This document shows, in pieces, positions 11,680 to 22,148 of a stretch of DNA of 64,000 nt (its first letter is position 1; each line of letters begins with the position of its first letter). The notes beneath the pieces are model-generated. The model was not told the DNA's origin and did no database searches. It worked only from the letters and a program-made list of their open reading frames with translations. Made by a program: the position numbers and the translations under genes. Source of the DNA: Alliaria petiolata. Its lineage: Eukaryota > Streptophyta > Magnoliopsida > Brassicales > Brassicaceae. Location: NCBI GenBank assembly GCA_020283515.1, contig JAHZTW010000001.1, positions 285,172,144 through 285,236,143 of the forward strand. Direction: 5' to 3'.

Positions 11680-12711
11680 TTTTTACTTGCCCTCAAGCAA
11701 AACAGAAACCAAGTATAGAGTCGTGGTTTGAAAACAGAAACATTCAGCTAACCTTAGGAACGCCACATTGAACCAACACCCTTGAATCCACATACCATAG
11801 AACAAACCTCAGATAGTATTTTAGTGTACTTACCACAAGCTTAGAATTCTCCCAGTTCAAGTCCATATCCCTTCCTTCTCAAAATTTCGAACTCAAACAA
11901 ACGGTATTGACCAAAGAACTTTACAGATTCTTTCCCTTCCTTAGCGCCTGAACAAGACTTTCTTGGTACAGCTCTCCTATTTTCTCTTCCCTTAGTCAAC
12001 TGCTGCCCATTTTCAGGGTGTTCTAAGATCTTTTCATTGACTTTTTCTTATTCTTTTGAAGCCTTGGAAAACTGCTGCTCTTTACTTGTGTTCCTTGTGA
12101 GGAGACAAGTTCATGAGCTCTCACTAATATTGTTCCTTGTGAGGAGACAGGCTCATGAGAATCTTTGCACTATTTCTTGACTTAGACTTTTTATTTCTTT
12201 TCTTTTCTCAAGGGAAGATCAAGGAGAGACTGTAGTTTTCTTATCTTGTCAGTGTTGAAAGAGGAATCAAGTCCAATGCATACCAAGCTCTATATAGGAA
12301 TCTAAACTCTCTCTGTTAGATTGATCCACTTGCAGCTTTCTGCCTAGTAAAACCTGCAATCAACTACTATGGCAATGGTCCTTCAAGTGTCAATATGTTG
12401 TGGTTTTGTTCCAAGAAAACTGAAAATTTCAACTGATTTTGACTCAATAAAACAAGTTTTTGACTGACTCAATTGACTCTCAAAACAAAGACAAAGCAAA
12501 ATACATTAGTATTTTCCTCCCCCAGACTTAATCAACACTGTCCCCAGTGTTATTAAATCTTAAGGTCAAAAACAAATCAAATCGAAAAGGTAATAGACAT
12601 GATGGATAGAGGACTAAAATCTACACAACTTAGGCTCTTAAATCACTCAAATCCGTTAAGAATTGAGAGAGATATGAAGAAAACAAGTTGAGTAAACTTA
12701 CCTCCGAGGGG
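11680..12711 (-). other. Family A 3' non-coding region
   Basis: Non-coding stretch between the palindrome cluster and the terminal polypurine tract, with the internal polypurine tract inside. The phrase TCCTTGTGAGGAGACA is duplicated near 12091 and 12134. A possible donor GAG|GTAAGT (minus strand) lies near 12697-12705. No ORF is supported. Confidence 0.55.
12517..12551 (-). other. Family A internal polypurine tract with hairpin
   Basis: In element sense, AACACTG-GGGA-CAGTGTT (12534-12551, perfect 7-bp stem) is followed by GATTAAGTCTGGGGGAGG (12517-12534). It lies about 0.85 kb before the terminal tract. Families C and D have the same arrangement with different stem sequences. Confidence 0.7.
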
Positions 12712-12792
12712 GTGTCGATCGACACCAGTGAATAGTGTCGATCGACACTGTTCATGTCGAGCTCCAGTGTCGACCACGGTCGACATCCGTCC
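12712..12792 (+). promoter_or_regulatory. Family A internal palindrome cluster
   Basis: Two perfect copies of GTGTCGATCGACAC (12712-12725 and 12735-12748) and a related TGTCGACCACGGTCGACA lie beside the inner end of the inverted arm. The same 14-mer occurs in both LTRs and in the coding linkers of this element. Confidence 0.7.
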
Positions 12793-12813
12793 TTCCGTCG
12801 AAAAATTAGTTTT

Positions 12814-12831
12814 TGGCGCCGTTGCCGGGGA
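12814..12831 (+). other. Inverted PBS in family A
   Basis: TGGCGCCGTTGCCGGGGA, an 18-base tRNA-Asp PBS, on the strand opposite to the element's functional PBS at 18903-18920. No LTR precedes it, so it cannot serve this element as a normal PBS. Confidence 0.9.
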
Positions 12832-12930
12832 AGTAATAGCTGTTTACGGAATCTTGTATTAGGATTTTGACTAGGTTTTGTTTTTATTTTTGGTTACTCA
12901 TTTAGTTTCTTATTTTTTGGTTTCAGGTGC

Positions 12931-14466
12931 ATGCTCAATCGCAGTACCAGAAGCAACAAAGAGAAGAAACTAATTGAACTCAACCAGGAGCTCGGTCGTC
13001 TCGAACGCACGAATCGCAAATCTGCAAGAGTGTTGATCGACACCCTTACGAGCATCGATCGACACCCTGCGCAGAACGAGACGGCGGAACCTATGGTTAT
13101 GATACAGGACGCATAAGGTAACTTGTTCGACGGAGAAGGCAACAGAAGGAACACCAGAGGACAGAAACTTGATGAGAACAGAGCTGTCATCATCGAGCAA
13201 GCAGTACAGGTCGCACCTGCGAATGGAGGACGTGGAAGAACGCTAGGCAAATACAACAGACCAGACCAGTTCTACGCGAACAGAGCTGCGATTCTCCCAC
13301 CCCCCTTTCAAAGGAATGACTTTGAGCTGAAGCCTGCTTACTTCTCACTCGTAGCTCAGCATCATTTCCATGGTCTCCCTAATGAACACTCCATGGACCA
13401 CATCGAGAAGTTCGAAGACTTCGCATCCAGCATTAAGGCTAATGGAGTGTCTGAAGACTACCTATTCTTCAAGCTCTTTCCATACTCTCTTGGAGGAGAT
13501 GCAGCGTACTGGTTGGAGCAATTACCACCAGGATCTTTGACCACATGGGAAGACACAAAGAATGCATTCTTATGCAATTTCTTTGATGATGCGAGATCTG
13601 AAGAGCTAAGGACAAAGATCACTGCATTTACCCAAGGACCTACTGAAGCATTCAAGGCTTCTTGGGTAAGATTCAAAGCTTACCAAAGGGACTTCCCACA
13701 TCACGGTTTCAGCGAGCCGCAACTTCTCGGAATCTTCTACCGAGGGATCAATTGGAGGTACCTGATGGCTCTAGACGCTGTGAGCAATGGCAACTTCAAC
13801 ACCATATATCCAGATGATGCAATGGTGCTTATAGAGAATTTGGCCTCTTGCAACAGCACCAAGAATGCAAACTTTGAAAGGAAACAACATTCTGGTACAA
13901 ATGGAGGAAGCCAAATAGCTGAGGTAAACAGGAAGCTAGACATCTTGGTGGGCAAGAAGCAAGTTCACTTTGCTAATGAGGTAGAGACATTCGAGCCTAA
14001 TGATGAATGTGAAGAAGAAGAAGTTAACTACATCAATGGAGCTGGTTTTCAAGGACGGAGATTCATCAATCAGCAAGGCTATGGTTCTTATTACTAGAAG
14101 CCATTCCAGAACAGAAACTTCCAAAGGACTTATGGTTCTTCTTCTTATCAGAAGCCTCCTGCACACGACAATAAAGTGGAATCTATGCTAGAGCAACTTC
14201 TAGAAGGACAGCAGAAGATGACAGTGGATTTCAATGGGAAGATAGATTCATTGTACCAAGACTTGAATGGGAAGATCGATAACCTGAACTCTCATATGAA
14301 GAAATTGGATGTCCAAGTGGCTCAAACTGCTGGAGCTTTGAAGAGGCAAGAGGGATGTCTTCCTGGAAAGACGGACGTGAATCCGAGGCACCATGTAAAT
14401 GCCATCACGATTCAGAGTGAAAGAAGCTTTCCACCAGTGCTGAAAAGGGGTCTGAATGCTGCATAA
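12931..14466 (+). pseudogene. gag of family A, plus-strand arm
   Basis: A possible splice acceptor (TTTCAG|GTGC) precedes ATG at 12931. The N-terminus MLNRSTRSNKEK is stopped at 13114-13116 (GAC GCA TAA). The body (13123-14097) is a plant LTR-element capsid region: YFSLVAQHHFHGLP, MDHIEKFEDFA, LFPYSLGGDAAYWLEQLPPG, TTWEDTKNAFLCNFF and HHGFSEPQLLGIFYRGI. A second stop at 14095-14097 separates a coiled-coil-like C-terminal part (14176-14466). The linker carries GTGTCGATCGACAC-type repeats, read as SIDT or VDRHP peptides. Two premature stops make it non-functional. Confidence 0.85.
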
Positions 14467-14469
14467 TTC

Positions 14470-15741
14470 GTGGACTTTCAGGATGAAGATGAAGATGTTA
14501 AAGTTGCAGAGCATGTGTCGATCGACACCACTGCTGAGTGTCGATCGACACCAGTAGAAAAACTCAAGAAATCGAGCTCGATCGACACAACAATGTCGAC
14601 ACAGAGCGCTAGTGTTGATCTACACCATGTCCAGATTTCACCAATTCGTCCTGAAGATTCGACAAGTGAAGAGGAAAAGGTATATAAGCCTAAAGTACCA
14701 TATCCTAGGCCTCTTAGAAAGTCTAAACAGGAGGTAGAAGAAGCTAGATGTAAGGAAATGATGGATAAGCTGATGGTTGAGCTACCTCTAGTTGATGCAG
14801 TCAGACTTTCACCTGCATTAAGAAGATATGTCAAGAGAATGGTTGTCAATGGTGTGAGTCCTGAGGAAGGAGCATTGCTTACCAGAGACATGAATGCAAT
14901 TCTCTTGAACATAGTTCCAAGGAAGAAGAAGAAGGTGTGGGTTTCTGAACAAGTCAGTGCTGTGATTCAGAGGAGGATTCCAGAGAAGTTATCTGATCCA
15001 GGAAACTTTGTGCTAGATTGCTCAATCTCAACAGGAAGGTTTCCTCGTTCTCTCTGTGATCTAGGCTCAAGTATCAACTTGATACCATACTCTGTTGCTG
15101 TTAGACTTGGAATTACTGATTTCAAGCCAACCAGAATCTCACTTGTCCTAGCTGATCGATCAAAAAGAATCCCAGAAGGTGTCTTAGAAGATGTTCCCCT
15201 GAAGATTGAAGGCTGCATAATTCCTACAGACTTTGTGGTTTTGAAATATGATGAAGAACCTGCGGATCCTCTTATTCTGGGAAGATCATTCTTGCCTACA
15301 GCTCGTGCCATCATTAATGTGAGAAAAAGAAAAATGGAGCTTGATTTGGGTGATGTTGTCATGAATTTCGACATGGACAAGTTAAGGGGACCATCCACCA
15401 TCGATGGTCAAGCCTTTTCAGTGGATACTTCCATGGATAAAGATCCAATCCTGGAATGTTCAGATGATATTACTGCTGGGTATGACAAGGAGCTGGATTC
15501 TGAAGAGCAAGTGAACAAACTGGTTGTTCAAGAGGCATTGTATGGAAATTCTGAGAAAGCTGTGGAGCTAGAAGATTGGAGTGGAAACATAGTTGTTGAT
15601 CATCTCTTCAGGACTATGAGCAGAGATGAGGTTCATATCAATGCCAAGTTGATGGAGGAAGACGTTTTCCGAGAATCTCCGAGAATCATCAAAAGAAACA
15701 CCAAGCCTTCTCCGAGAATCTCGTTGCTTGCAAAAGTGTGA
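14470..15741 (+). CDS. Retropepsin-like protease, plus-strand arm of family A
   Basis: A 423-residue frame. The N-terminal linker (residues 1-75) is rich in SIDTT and CRSTP peptides encoded by the palindromic 14-mer. A conserved region PLVDAVRLSPALRRYVKRM follows at about 105-123. The protease core starts near residue 175 (FVLDCSI) and has the active-site block LCDLGSSINLIP near 196, then ADRSKRIPEGVLEDV, PTDFVVLKYD and LILGRSFLPTARAII. The active site reads D-L-G rather than D-S/T-G. After KLMEEDVF the frame leaves the arm and runs about 70 bases into the central spacer, so its last residues are not native. The frame is open, but promoter, LTR and pol are absent on this strand. Confidence 0.8.
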   Translation: MDFQDEDEDVKVAEHVSIDTTAECRSTPVEKLKKSSSIDTTMSTQSASVDLHHVQISPIRPEDSTSEEEKVYKPKVPYPRPLRKSKQEVEEARCKEMMDKLMVELPLVDAVRLSPALRRYVKRMVVNGVSPEEGALLTRDMNAILLNIVPRKKKKVWVSEQVSAVIQRRIPEKLSDPGNFVLDCSISTGRFPRSLCDLGSSINLIPYSVAVRLGITDFKPTRISLVLADRSKRIPEGVLEDVPLKIEGCIIPTDFVVLKYDEEPADPLILGRSFLPTARAIINVRKRKMELDLGDVVMNFDMDKLRGPSTIDGQAFSVDTSMDKDPILECSDDITAGYDKELDSEEQVNKLVVQEALYGNSEKAVELEDWSGNIVVDHLFRTMSRDEVHINAKLMEEDVFRESPRIIKRNTKPSPRISLLAKV

Positions 15742-16917
15742 AGCATCCTTCGAACCTTTTAAATTCTTATTGAGATGATCAGGAGGTTTAGAATTGATTC
15801 CATGAAGTACATACCTTTGCTTTCTTTGAGGTTTCTGGGCTGTAGGATGTGGAGTCGCCTGTTTGACAACATGTGATGGACTTGCAGCAGTAGAAGCGAC
15901 TTGTGTCGTGATCTTCGCAGGGTGTCGATCGACACTAGGATTGGTGTCGATCGACACCACATCCGCAACTCGAATTTCTGCACTTTTCCTGCAGTTCAGC
16001 TCTGCTATTCTTGCCTCCATGACGAAAACGTCTTCCTCCATCAACTTGGCATTGATATGAACCTCATCTCTGCTCATAGTCCTGAAGAGATGATCAACAA
16101 CTATGTTTCCACTCCAATCTTCTAGCTCCACAGCTTTCTCAGAATTTCCATACAATGCCTCTTGAACAACCAGTTTGTTCACTTGCTCTTCAGAATCCAG
16201 CTCCTTGTCATACCCAGCAGTAATATCATCTGAACATTCCAGGATTGGATCTTTATCCATGGAAGTATCCACTGAAAAGGCTTGACCATCGATGGTGGAT
16301 GGTCCCCTTAACTTGTCCATGTCGAAATTCATGACAACATCACCCAAATCAAGCTCCATTTTTCTTTTTCTCACATTAATGATGGCACAAGCTGTAGACA
16401 AGAATGATCTTCCCAGAATAAGAGGATCCGCAGGTTCTTCATAATATTTCAAAACCACAAAGTCTGTAGGAATTATGCAGCCTTCAATCTTCAGGGGAAC
16501 ATCTTCTAAGACACCTTCTGGGATTCTTTTTGATCGATCAGCTAGGACAAGTGAGATTCTGGTTGGCTTGAAATCAGTAATTCCAAGTCTAACAGCAACA
16601 GAGTATGGTATCAAGTTGATACTTGAACCTAGATCACAGAGAGAACGAGGAAACCTTCATGTTGAGATTGAGCAATCTAGCACAAAGTTTCCTGGATCAG
16701 GTAACTTCTCTGGAATCCTCCTCTGAATCACAGCACTGACTTGTTCAGAAACTCACACCTTCTTCTTCTTCCTTGAAACTATGTTCAAGAGAATTGCATT
16801 CATGTCTCTGGTAAGCAATGCTCCTTCCTCAGGACTCACACCATTGACGACCATTCTCTTGACATATCTTCTTAATGCAGGTGAAAGTTTGACTGCATCA
16901 ACTAGGGGTAGCTCAAC
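15568..16917 (-). pseudogene. Retropepsin-like protease, minus-strand arm of family A
   Basis: The uninterrupted frame is 15568-16614; upstream homology to the plus arm continues to about 16935 with breaks. The core IPYSVAVRLGITDF ... LILGRSFLSTACAII is nearly identical to the plus-arm protease (three differences seen: D to Y, P to S, R to C). It continues through the centre and 101 bases into the antisense of the plus arm, ending in a chimeric tail (SENVFLHQLGID...) encoded by reversed protease sequence. The active-site segment before IPYS is frame-shifted or stopped, so the protease is broken. Confidence 0.8.
15669..16026 (-). other. Centre of family A inverted duplication
   Basis: A 358-base unduplicated spacer between the arms. 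It continues the minus-strand protease reading frame (MEARIAELNCRKSAE...) and contains two GTGTCGATCGACAC motifs (15922-15935, 15943-15956). It is therefore native sequence of the minus-strand copy, and the joint that reverses orientation is at 15668/15669. Confidence 0.85.
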
Positions 16918-17177
16918 CATCAGATTATCCATCATTTCCTTGCATCTGGCTTCTTCTATCTCCTGTTTAGACTTTCTTGGAGGTTTGGGATAGGGTATTT
17001 TAGGCTTATATACCTTTTCCTCTGCACTTTTTGAAGCTTCAGGCGTGTCTGGCGAAATCTGGGCATGGTGTCGATCGATACCCAGCTGGTGTCGATCGAC
17101 ACTAGCGTTTTGTGTCGATGTTTCAGTGTCAATCCTGCTCGATTTTGCTTTGTCAGAGCTCGAATCGTCGGGGTTTT

Positions 17178-18806
17178 CTAGTGGTGTTGATCGATACTCA
17201 GCAGTGGTGTTGATCGATACTCAGCAGTGGTGTCGATCGACGCTGACTCTGCAACTGCAGTATCTTCTTCTTCAAGCTCCTCAAAATTTTCTGCACTTCC
17301 TACCATGATAGCATTGACATAATGTATGGGATTTGTATCAGTCTTTCTAGGAAGAGACCCATCTTGTCTCTTCAAAGCTCCAGCAGTTTGAGCAACTTGA
17401 ACATCTAATTGCTTCATATGAGAGTTCAAGCAATTGATCTTCCCATTCAAGTCTTGGTACAGTGAATCAATCTTTCCATTAAAATCCACTGTCATCTTCT
17501 GCTGTCCTTCTAAAAGTTGCTCTAGCATAGATTCCACTTTATTGACGTGTGCAGGAGGCTTCTGATAAGAAGAAGAACCATAAGTCATTTGGAAGTTGCT
17601 GTTCTGGAATGGCTTCTGGTAAGAAGAACCATAGCCTTGCTGATTGCTGAATCTCTGTCCTTGAAAACCAGCTCCATTGATGTAGTTAACTTCTTCTTCT
17701 TCACATTCATCATTAGGCTCGATTGTCTCTACCTCATTAGCAAAGTGAACTTGCTTCTTGCCCACCAAGATGTCTAGCTTCCTGTTTACCTCAGTTATTT
17801 GGCTTCCTCCATTTGTACCAGAATGTTGTTTCCTTTCAAAGTCTGCATTCTTGGTGCTGTTGCAAGAGGCCAAATTCTCTATAAGCACCATCGCGTCATT
17901 TGGATATCTGGTGTTGAAGTTGCCATTGCTTGCAGTGTCTAGAGCCATCTCGTACCTCCAATCGATCCATCGGTAGAAGATTCCGAGAAGTTGCGGCTCG
18001 CTGAAACCGTGATGTAGGCAGTCCCTTTTGTAAGCTTTGAATCTTACCCAAGCAGTCTTGAATGCTTCAGTAGGTCCTTGGGAGAATGCAGTGATCTTTA
18101 TCCTCAGCTCTTCGGATCTTGCATCATCAAAGAAGTTGCATAAGAATGCATTCTTTGTTTCTTCCCAAGTGGTCCAGGATCCTGGATCCAACTGCTTCAG
18201 CCAATATGATGCATCTCCAGCAAGAGAGTAAGGGAAAAGCTTGCAGAAAAGATAATCATATGAAACTCCATTAGCCTTTATGCTTGATGCCAAGTCTTCA
18301 AATCTTTCAATGTGGTCCATATGATGCTCATTGGGAAGACCATGTAAAGGATGCTGAGCTACAAGTGTATAGTAAGCAAGCTTCAGCTCGAAATCATTCC
18401 TCTGGAATGCAAGAGGATGGATCACAGCTCTATTAGCATAGAACTGGTCTAGTCTGTTGTATTCACCAAGTGTTCTTCCGCGTCCAACGTCTGCATGTGC
18501 GACTTGAATTGGTTGCTCGATGATAACAGCTCCATTATCGTCAAGTCTCTGGCCACAATTGTTTCTCCTATTGCCGTCCAGATCCGTGAAATTACCAGCC
18601 TCATCACAAATCATAATCACAGGTTCAGCCATCTCTGTCTGCACAGGGTGTCGATCGACGCTAGTGTTGGTGTCGATCGACGCTAGTGTTGGTGTCGATC
18701 GACGCTCTTGCAGATTTTTGGTTTTGGCGTTCGAGACGGCCGAGTTCCTGGTTGAGTGCGATTATATCCTTCTCTTTATTGCTTCTGGTACTGCGGTTGA
18801 GCATGC
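17178..18806 (-). pseudogene. gag of family A, minus-strand arm
   Basis: The native start MLNRSTRSNKEK is at 18806, after a splice-acceptor-like TTTCAG|GTGC. A tandem 22-bp unit present three times near 18648-18706 shifts the frame, giving a stop after VDRHQH, so the long open frame only starts at 18644 (MQTEMAEPVIM) and runs 488 residues to 17178. Capsid landmarks are YTLVAQHPLHGLP, MDHIERFEDLA, LFPYSLAGDASYWLKQLDPG, TTWEETKNAFLCNFF and HHGFSEPQLLGIFYRWI. The C-terminal part has a coiled-coil-like stretch (MLEQLLEGQQKMTVDFNGKI). No zinc knuckle is obvious. Confidence 0.85.
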
Positions 18807-18902
18807 ACCTGAAACTAAAAATAAGAAACTAAATCAGTATCCGAAAATAAAAACAAAATCTAGTCAAAATCCTAATACTAGATTTCGTAGGCAGCTATTA
18901 CT

Positions 18903-18920
18903 TCCCCGGCAACGGCGCCA
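18903..18920 (-). other. Functional PBS of family A
   Basis: Minus-strand TGGCGCCGTTGCCGGGGA, an 18-base match to the tRNA-Asp 3' end, six bases inside the 5' LTR boundary at 18927. Confidence 0.92.
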
Positions 18921-18926
18921 AAAACT

Positions 18927-20031
18927 TGATAGGGTCTAAGTTTTACCCAAATAAAACAACACTGTAAGTGCACAGCAATGCAGTTGAAGTATAAGGGGTT
19001 ATCGAATCCCAAAGGAAGTAGATGCTACACTATGGTTTCTAGGTTCAAATTATGCTAGATCAAATCAATTAAAGTAAATAAAACTACTAAGTAAATCAGA
19101 AACGAATTCAAAAGTGGATTTAAGTTCAGGAGACTAAGGCGCTAGGCAAGGGTAATTCTCAGGTGAATCCAATTGCAGCACAACAATAAAATCAACCAAC
19201 TCTCGCTGTGAAGATTATCTATGTCTAAACCCTAGAATCTCAAATCTCTTTGCAAATTATAACAATTCAGACAAGCATTAAAGTTCAGGTTCGATTGTTC
19301 ACAAAATCCCTAAACCAAATCTCTTTGCGAATAGGTATTTTGCTCATCTAACATTAGTTCAGGCAATCAATAATACTCTCGCATCTATTAATCAACCTAA
19401 TATAAGATTCTAGGTCATGAAGCTAGAATAAGCATTAAACACAAATCCAGATGAAGAACTCTAATGATTTTATCCTAACAATTTAATTCGACCTAACAAT
19501 TCATTAATCACCTTTGAAAAACCCTAAACCTAACAAGCAAACTACTCAGACATGATTAATGAAACACAAATCATAACTTGAATAGAAAGCATAAAAGAAA
19601 TCAATAGAAACAAAGGAGTTCCAAATCTGCTCTGAAAGAGTCAAATTCTTCTCTCCAAAAACTCTCTAAATATCTCTCTCTAAAATAATGTGTCTGCATT
19701 GCCTAAACAATGGCATAAAAACTCTATTTATAGGCCTTGAGAATTTACTTTTCTTCAAAATTCTGGAAACTTCACCCCTTTGGAATCGGAAAAACTTGGT
19801 GTCGATCGACACCAATGTCTGTGTCGATCGACACTCATCCTGTAACTTCAATCCGAATACAACACTTCGTGACTTCATTCCATTAAGCTCCAAAATATAT
19901 CCAAATCTCCAGTTTAACTTCAATTGTACATGAACTTGCAAAGACTCTAATAGGACTCTTTATAAGACCAAAAGACTCTATAAATAAGACTTATATCATG
20001 GTTAAAAACCGGTAAAAACCATGATATATCA
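18927..20031 (-). repeat. Family A 5' LTR
   Basis: 1105 bases with TG...CA ends. It carries two GTGTCGATCGACAC palindromes (19799-19812 and 19821-19834) about 70-100 bases upstream of the TATA box (TATAAATAG, minus strand, near 19725-19733). Confidence 0.92.
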
Positions 20032-20036
20032 GCTGC

Positions 20037-20310
20037 CTTAAGCTCAGTCTTATTCAGAATTCATCAAACAAACAAGAACTAAGGCATTGACTTCATGACT
20101 TAAAAATGGCTATTTACAAGGATTCATTATACTTTACACCCTATGCAAATGCTATGAACCCTAAATAAATGCATCTAAACTCAATCCTAAAATGGAAATG
20201 AAACTAAATGGTAATCTTTTTGTGGGATAATTATCAAAATATTTCAATTTTTTTTTAATGCAATTAAATGAATGCATGATATCTATTCTAAGTAAATGCA
20301 TAAGCTATGT
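20037..20310 (-). other. Family D 3' non-coding region, right part
   Basis: Continues 9228-10467 across nested element A. No coding potential. Confidence 0.6.
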
Positions 20311-20343
20311 ACTCCCCCAAACTTAAATCACAAAGTCTTTGTG
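20311..20343 (-). other. Family D internal polypurine tract with hairpin
   Basis: Element sense: CACAAAG-A-CTTTGTG (20329-20343, perfect 7-bp stem) then ATTTAAGTTTGGGGGAGT (20311-20328). With element A removed, it lies about 1.5 kb before the terminal tract at 9211. Confidence 0.72.
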
Positions 20344-20468
20344 TGATAAAATACAATCCTAAAAATGAAAAAATTCAAACAAAAAGCAAAAATAAAAAAA
20401 AAATGCTTATATATAGAGGTTTTGGAGTGGTACCTCAATCTTGGGTGTGATGTGAGTACGTGGTGTCA

Positions 20469-22143
20469 TCACTGGTCGAGAGGGAGGGGTTGTCGGATTC
20501 TGGTATCGGGGATTGGCTTGCACGTCTCTTCCTCGATATGCTCCCTCGTGATAGGAGGATCTCCAAGGCTCACTTTGCTCGTGCTCACTGGGCATAAATG
20601 AGAAGGAATGCCTCTCTTGTGGCATTTAGCTTTTTGCTTCCTCAGATAATCTTCTGGCTCCCCGGATGACATATCAGCTTCAAGCCTTGGTGACGAGGTC
20701 GACCTCTTTAGTTTTGACGTGAGGGACTTGATTTGACCTTTCAGACCCTTCACGTGCCCCTTAATTTCCTTCACCGTGGAGACCAGCTTCCGAATTGACC
20801 GGTCTTGCCACTTGCAGTAGCGCTGAAGCACGTTGATCCGATCGTGTGCCGACTTGAGGGTTCGGTGCGTACCACTCGTGATTGGATCGAAATGGTAACA
20901 CTCTCCTCCATAAATTGGGAAGCCGTACTCGTCAGTAGGCTCCTCATAACCCTCCTCTTCTGCTTCGTCTTCCTCAGCAACTATATCGGCTTCCCCCCTA
21001 TATTCTTCCTCGTAATTTCCATGGAAGTCAGCTCCATAGGGGAAAAGGTGTTTCTCCTGTGGCTCGAAGTCCAGATGCTGAGGTTCTTTGATCGTGGTCA
21101 GGTACGGGTTTGGCAGGAATAGCACGGCTGCCGAGTTCGACGGGAGGGTGAATTGATATCGGTGTCCAGGCCGATATGGCTTCCCGAGGAACTGGCATTT
21201 CTTCAGATACGCAATGTCTATCCAACAAATCCCATGGGTTGACTCCTCTAGGTCGACTCCAGCTCCCTTCAGGATTGCAGTCACAATCCCTCCACAGCGT
21301 ACTTGAGGTCTATCACTTGGTGTGGAAATCATCCACGATTTGTAGTGGAGGAGTTCCTTGAGTAGAATCGTGATCAACCCGTTACTCCTCCTGCTTCCCC
21401 TCAGCTCGGACCCATTATGGGTCTCTTGGATGATCTTCACCAGACCGTCATCCATTATCTCTAGCTTCTTGGTTAGGACAGCGCCACACTCCTTCCATGC
21501 AAGGAATGTATGTGCAGTGGCTCTTTGCACATACCTCAATGTTGGGTGCCTAATCCTTGTGCTCTTGTTCACTCCGGGCTTGTACGTGCCTACCGAATGT
21601 GACCCCATAGTGCCTCCAGCTCCTCCCTCTTGATGTTGAGTGACATCTCACGCATATCGCCCTGGCTGAATCCGAATATCGACTCGAGATCCCGAAATGA
21701 CATTCGGTGAGTCTCGCTCCCATACTTGAAACGGATGTAACCGTCTCCATCTTCCTCTGGAGTCTCCTCTCCAAATGCATAAAACGTCACTTCCAGTGAT
21801 GCTAAGAACTAGAAGGTAGCTTCATCGTGAGACGCATAGGCGTTCTCCATGAAGTGCCTTAAACCCATTGCATTGAAGAGGATTTGGCAATCCTCGTAGA
21901 TAGCTTAATCATGGCTTTTTCGTGGTGGTAGCGTGTGGCCTTGAACTCCATTTGTCTGAATATTGCACGCATTTTGGCCAATGTGGGTCGGGAATTCGAG
22001 CTTCTTCTTCCCGATGCACGCGTGGGCGAGCGAACAGTGACGGCTCGGCTAGAGCTCCCAATTGGTCTCTTCCCATCTCTCTTCTCGGTTTGGTAGTCTC
22101 TCGATGTTCTTAGGACAGCACCGCTTCTTGTTGCTCCCACCAT
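20469..22143 (-). pseudogene. Athila ORF-1-like protein gene of family D
   Basis: Starts MVGATRSGAVLRTS at 22143, six bases after a splice-acceptor-like GATAG. Three frames together give one protein: a basic N-terminus (to about 21860), a middle piece (21590-21790) with DGDGYIRFKYG and MSFRDLESIFGFSQGDM, and a C-terminal frame (20469-21608, 379 residues). The last has TLRYVQRATAHTFLAWK, an acidic stretch (EEDEAEEEGYEEPTDEYG) and a coiled-coil-like end (KGLKGQIKSLTSKLK). This matches the plant Athila ORF-1 family as I know it; its molecular role is not established. At least two frameshifts and one in-frame stop make it non-functional. Confidence 0.7.
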
Positions 22144-22148
22144 TGTAC

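Larger units (their letters stand above)
12809..15668 (+). repeat. Family A inverted arm (plus copy)
   Basis: PBS, gag and protease in the orientation opposite to the rest of the element. It is the inverted counterpart of 16027-18926. The outer limit is at the base following the LTR end in the other arm: both arms share AGTTTTTGGCGCC and then part. The inner limit is GACGTTTTC at 15660-15668. Confidence 0.9.
16027..18926 (-). repeat. Family A inverted arm (minus copy, native orientation)
   Basis: PBS, gag and protease in element orientation, next to the 5' LTR. It pairs with 12809-15668. Protease parts are almost identical between arms; gag N-terminal parts are clearly more diverged, and the gag-protease linker differs most. 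Confidence 0.9.
10468..20031 (-). mobile_element. Family A LTR element with internal inverted duplication
   Basis: Flanked by GCTGC on both sides (10463-10467 and 20032-20036), a perfect 5-bp TSD. Both LTRs are in minus orientation. From the 5' LTR (18927-20031) the order is PBS, gag, protease, a 358-base centre, then an inverted copy of protease, gag and PBS, then a palindrome cluster, internal polypurine tract, terminal polypurine tract and 3' LTR. There is no RT or integrase. It is nested in D's 3' non-coding region. Confidence 0.92.

Noticed and set aside
12970..16125. Antisense frames over the family A arms
   Set aside because: They are mirror frames of gag and protease, and some appear twice only because of the inverted duplication.
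12712..19834. CRISPR-like array of GTGTCGATCGACAC
   Set aside because: Spacing is irregular, copies lie in coding and LTR sequence, and the genome is a plant's.
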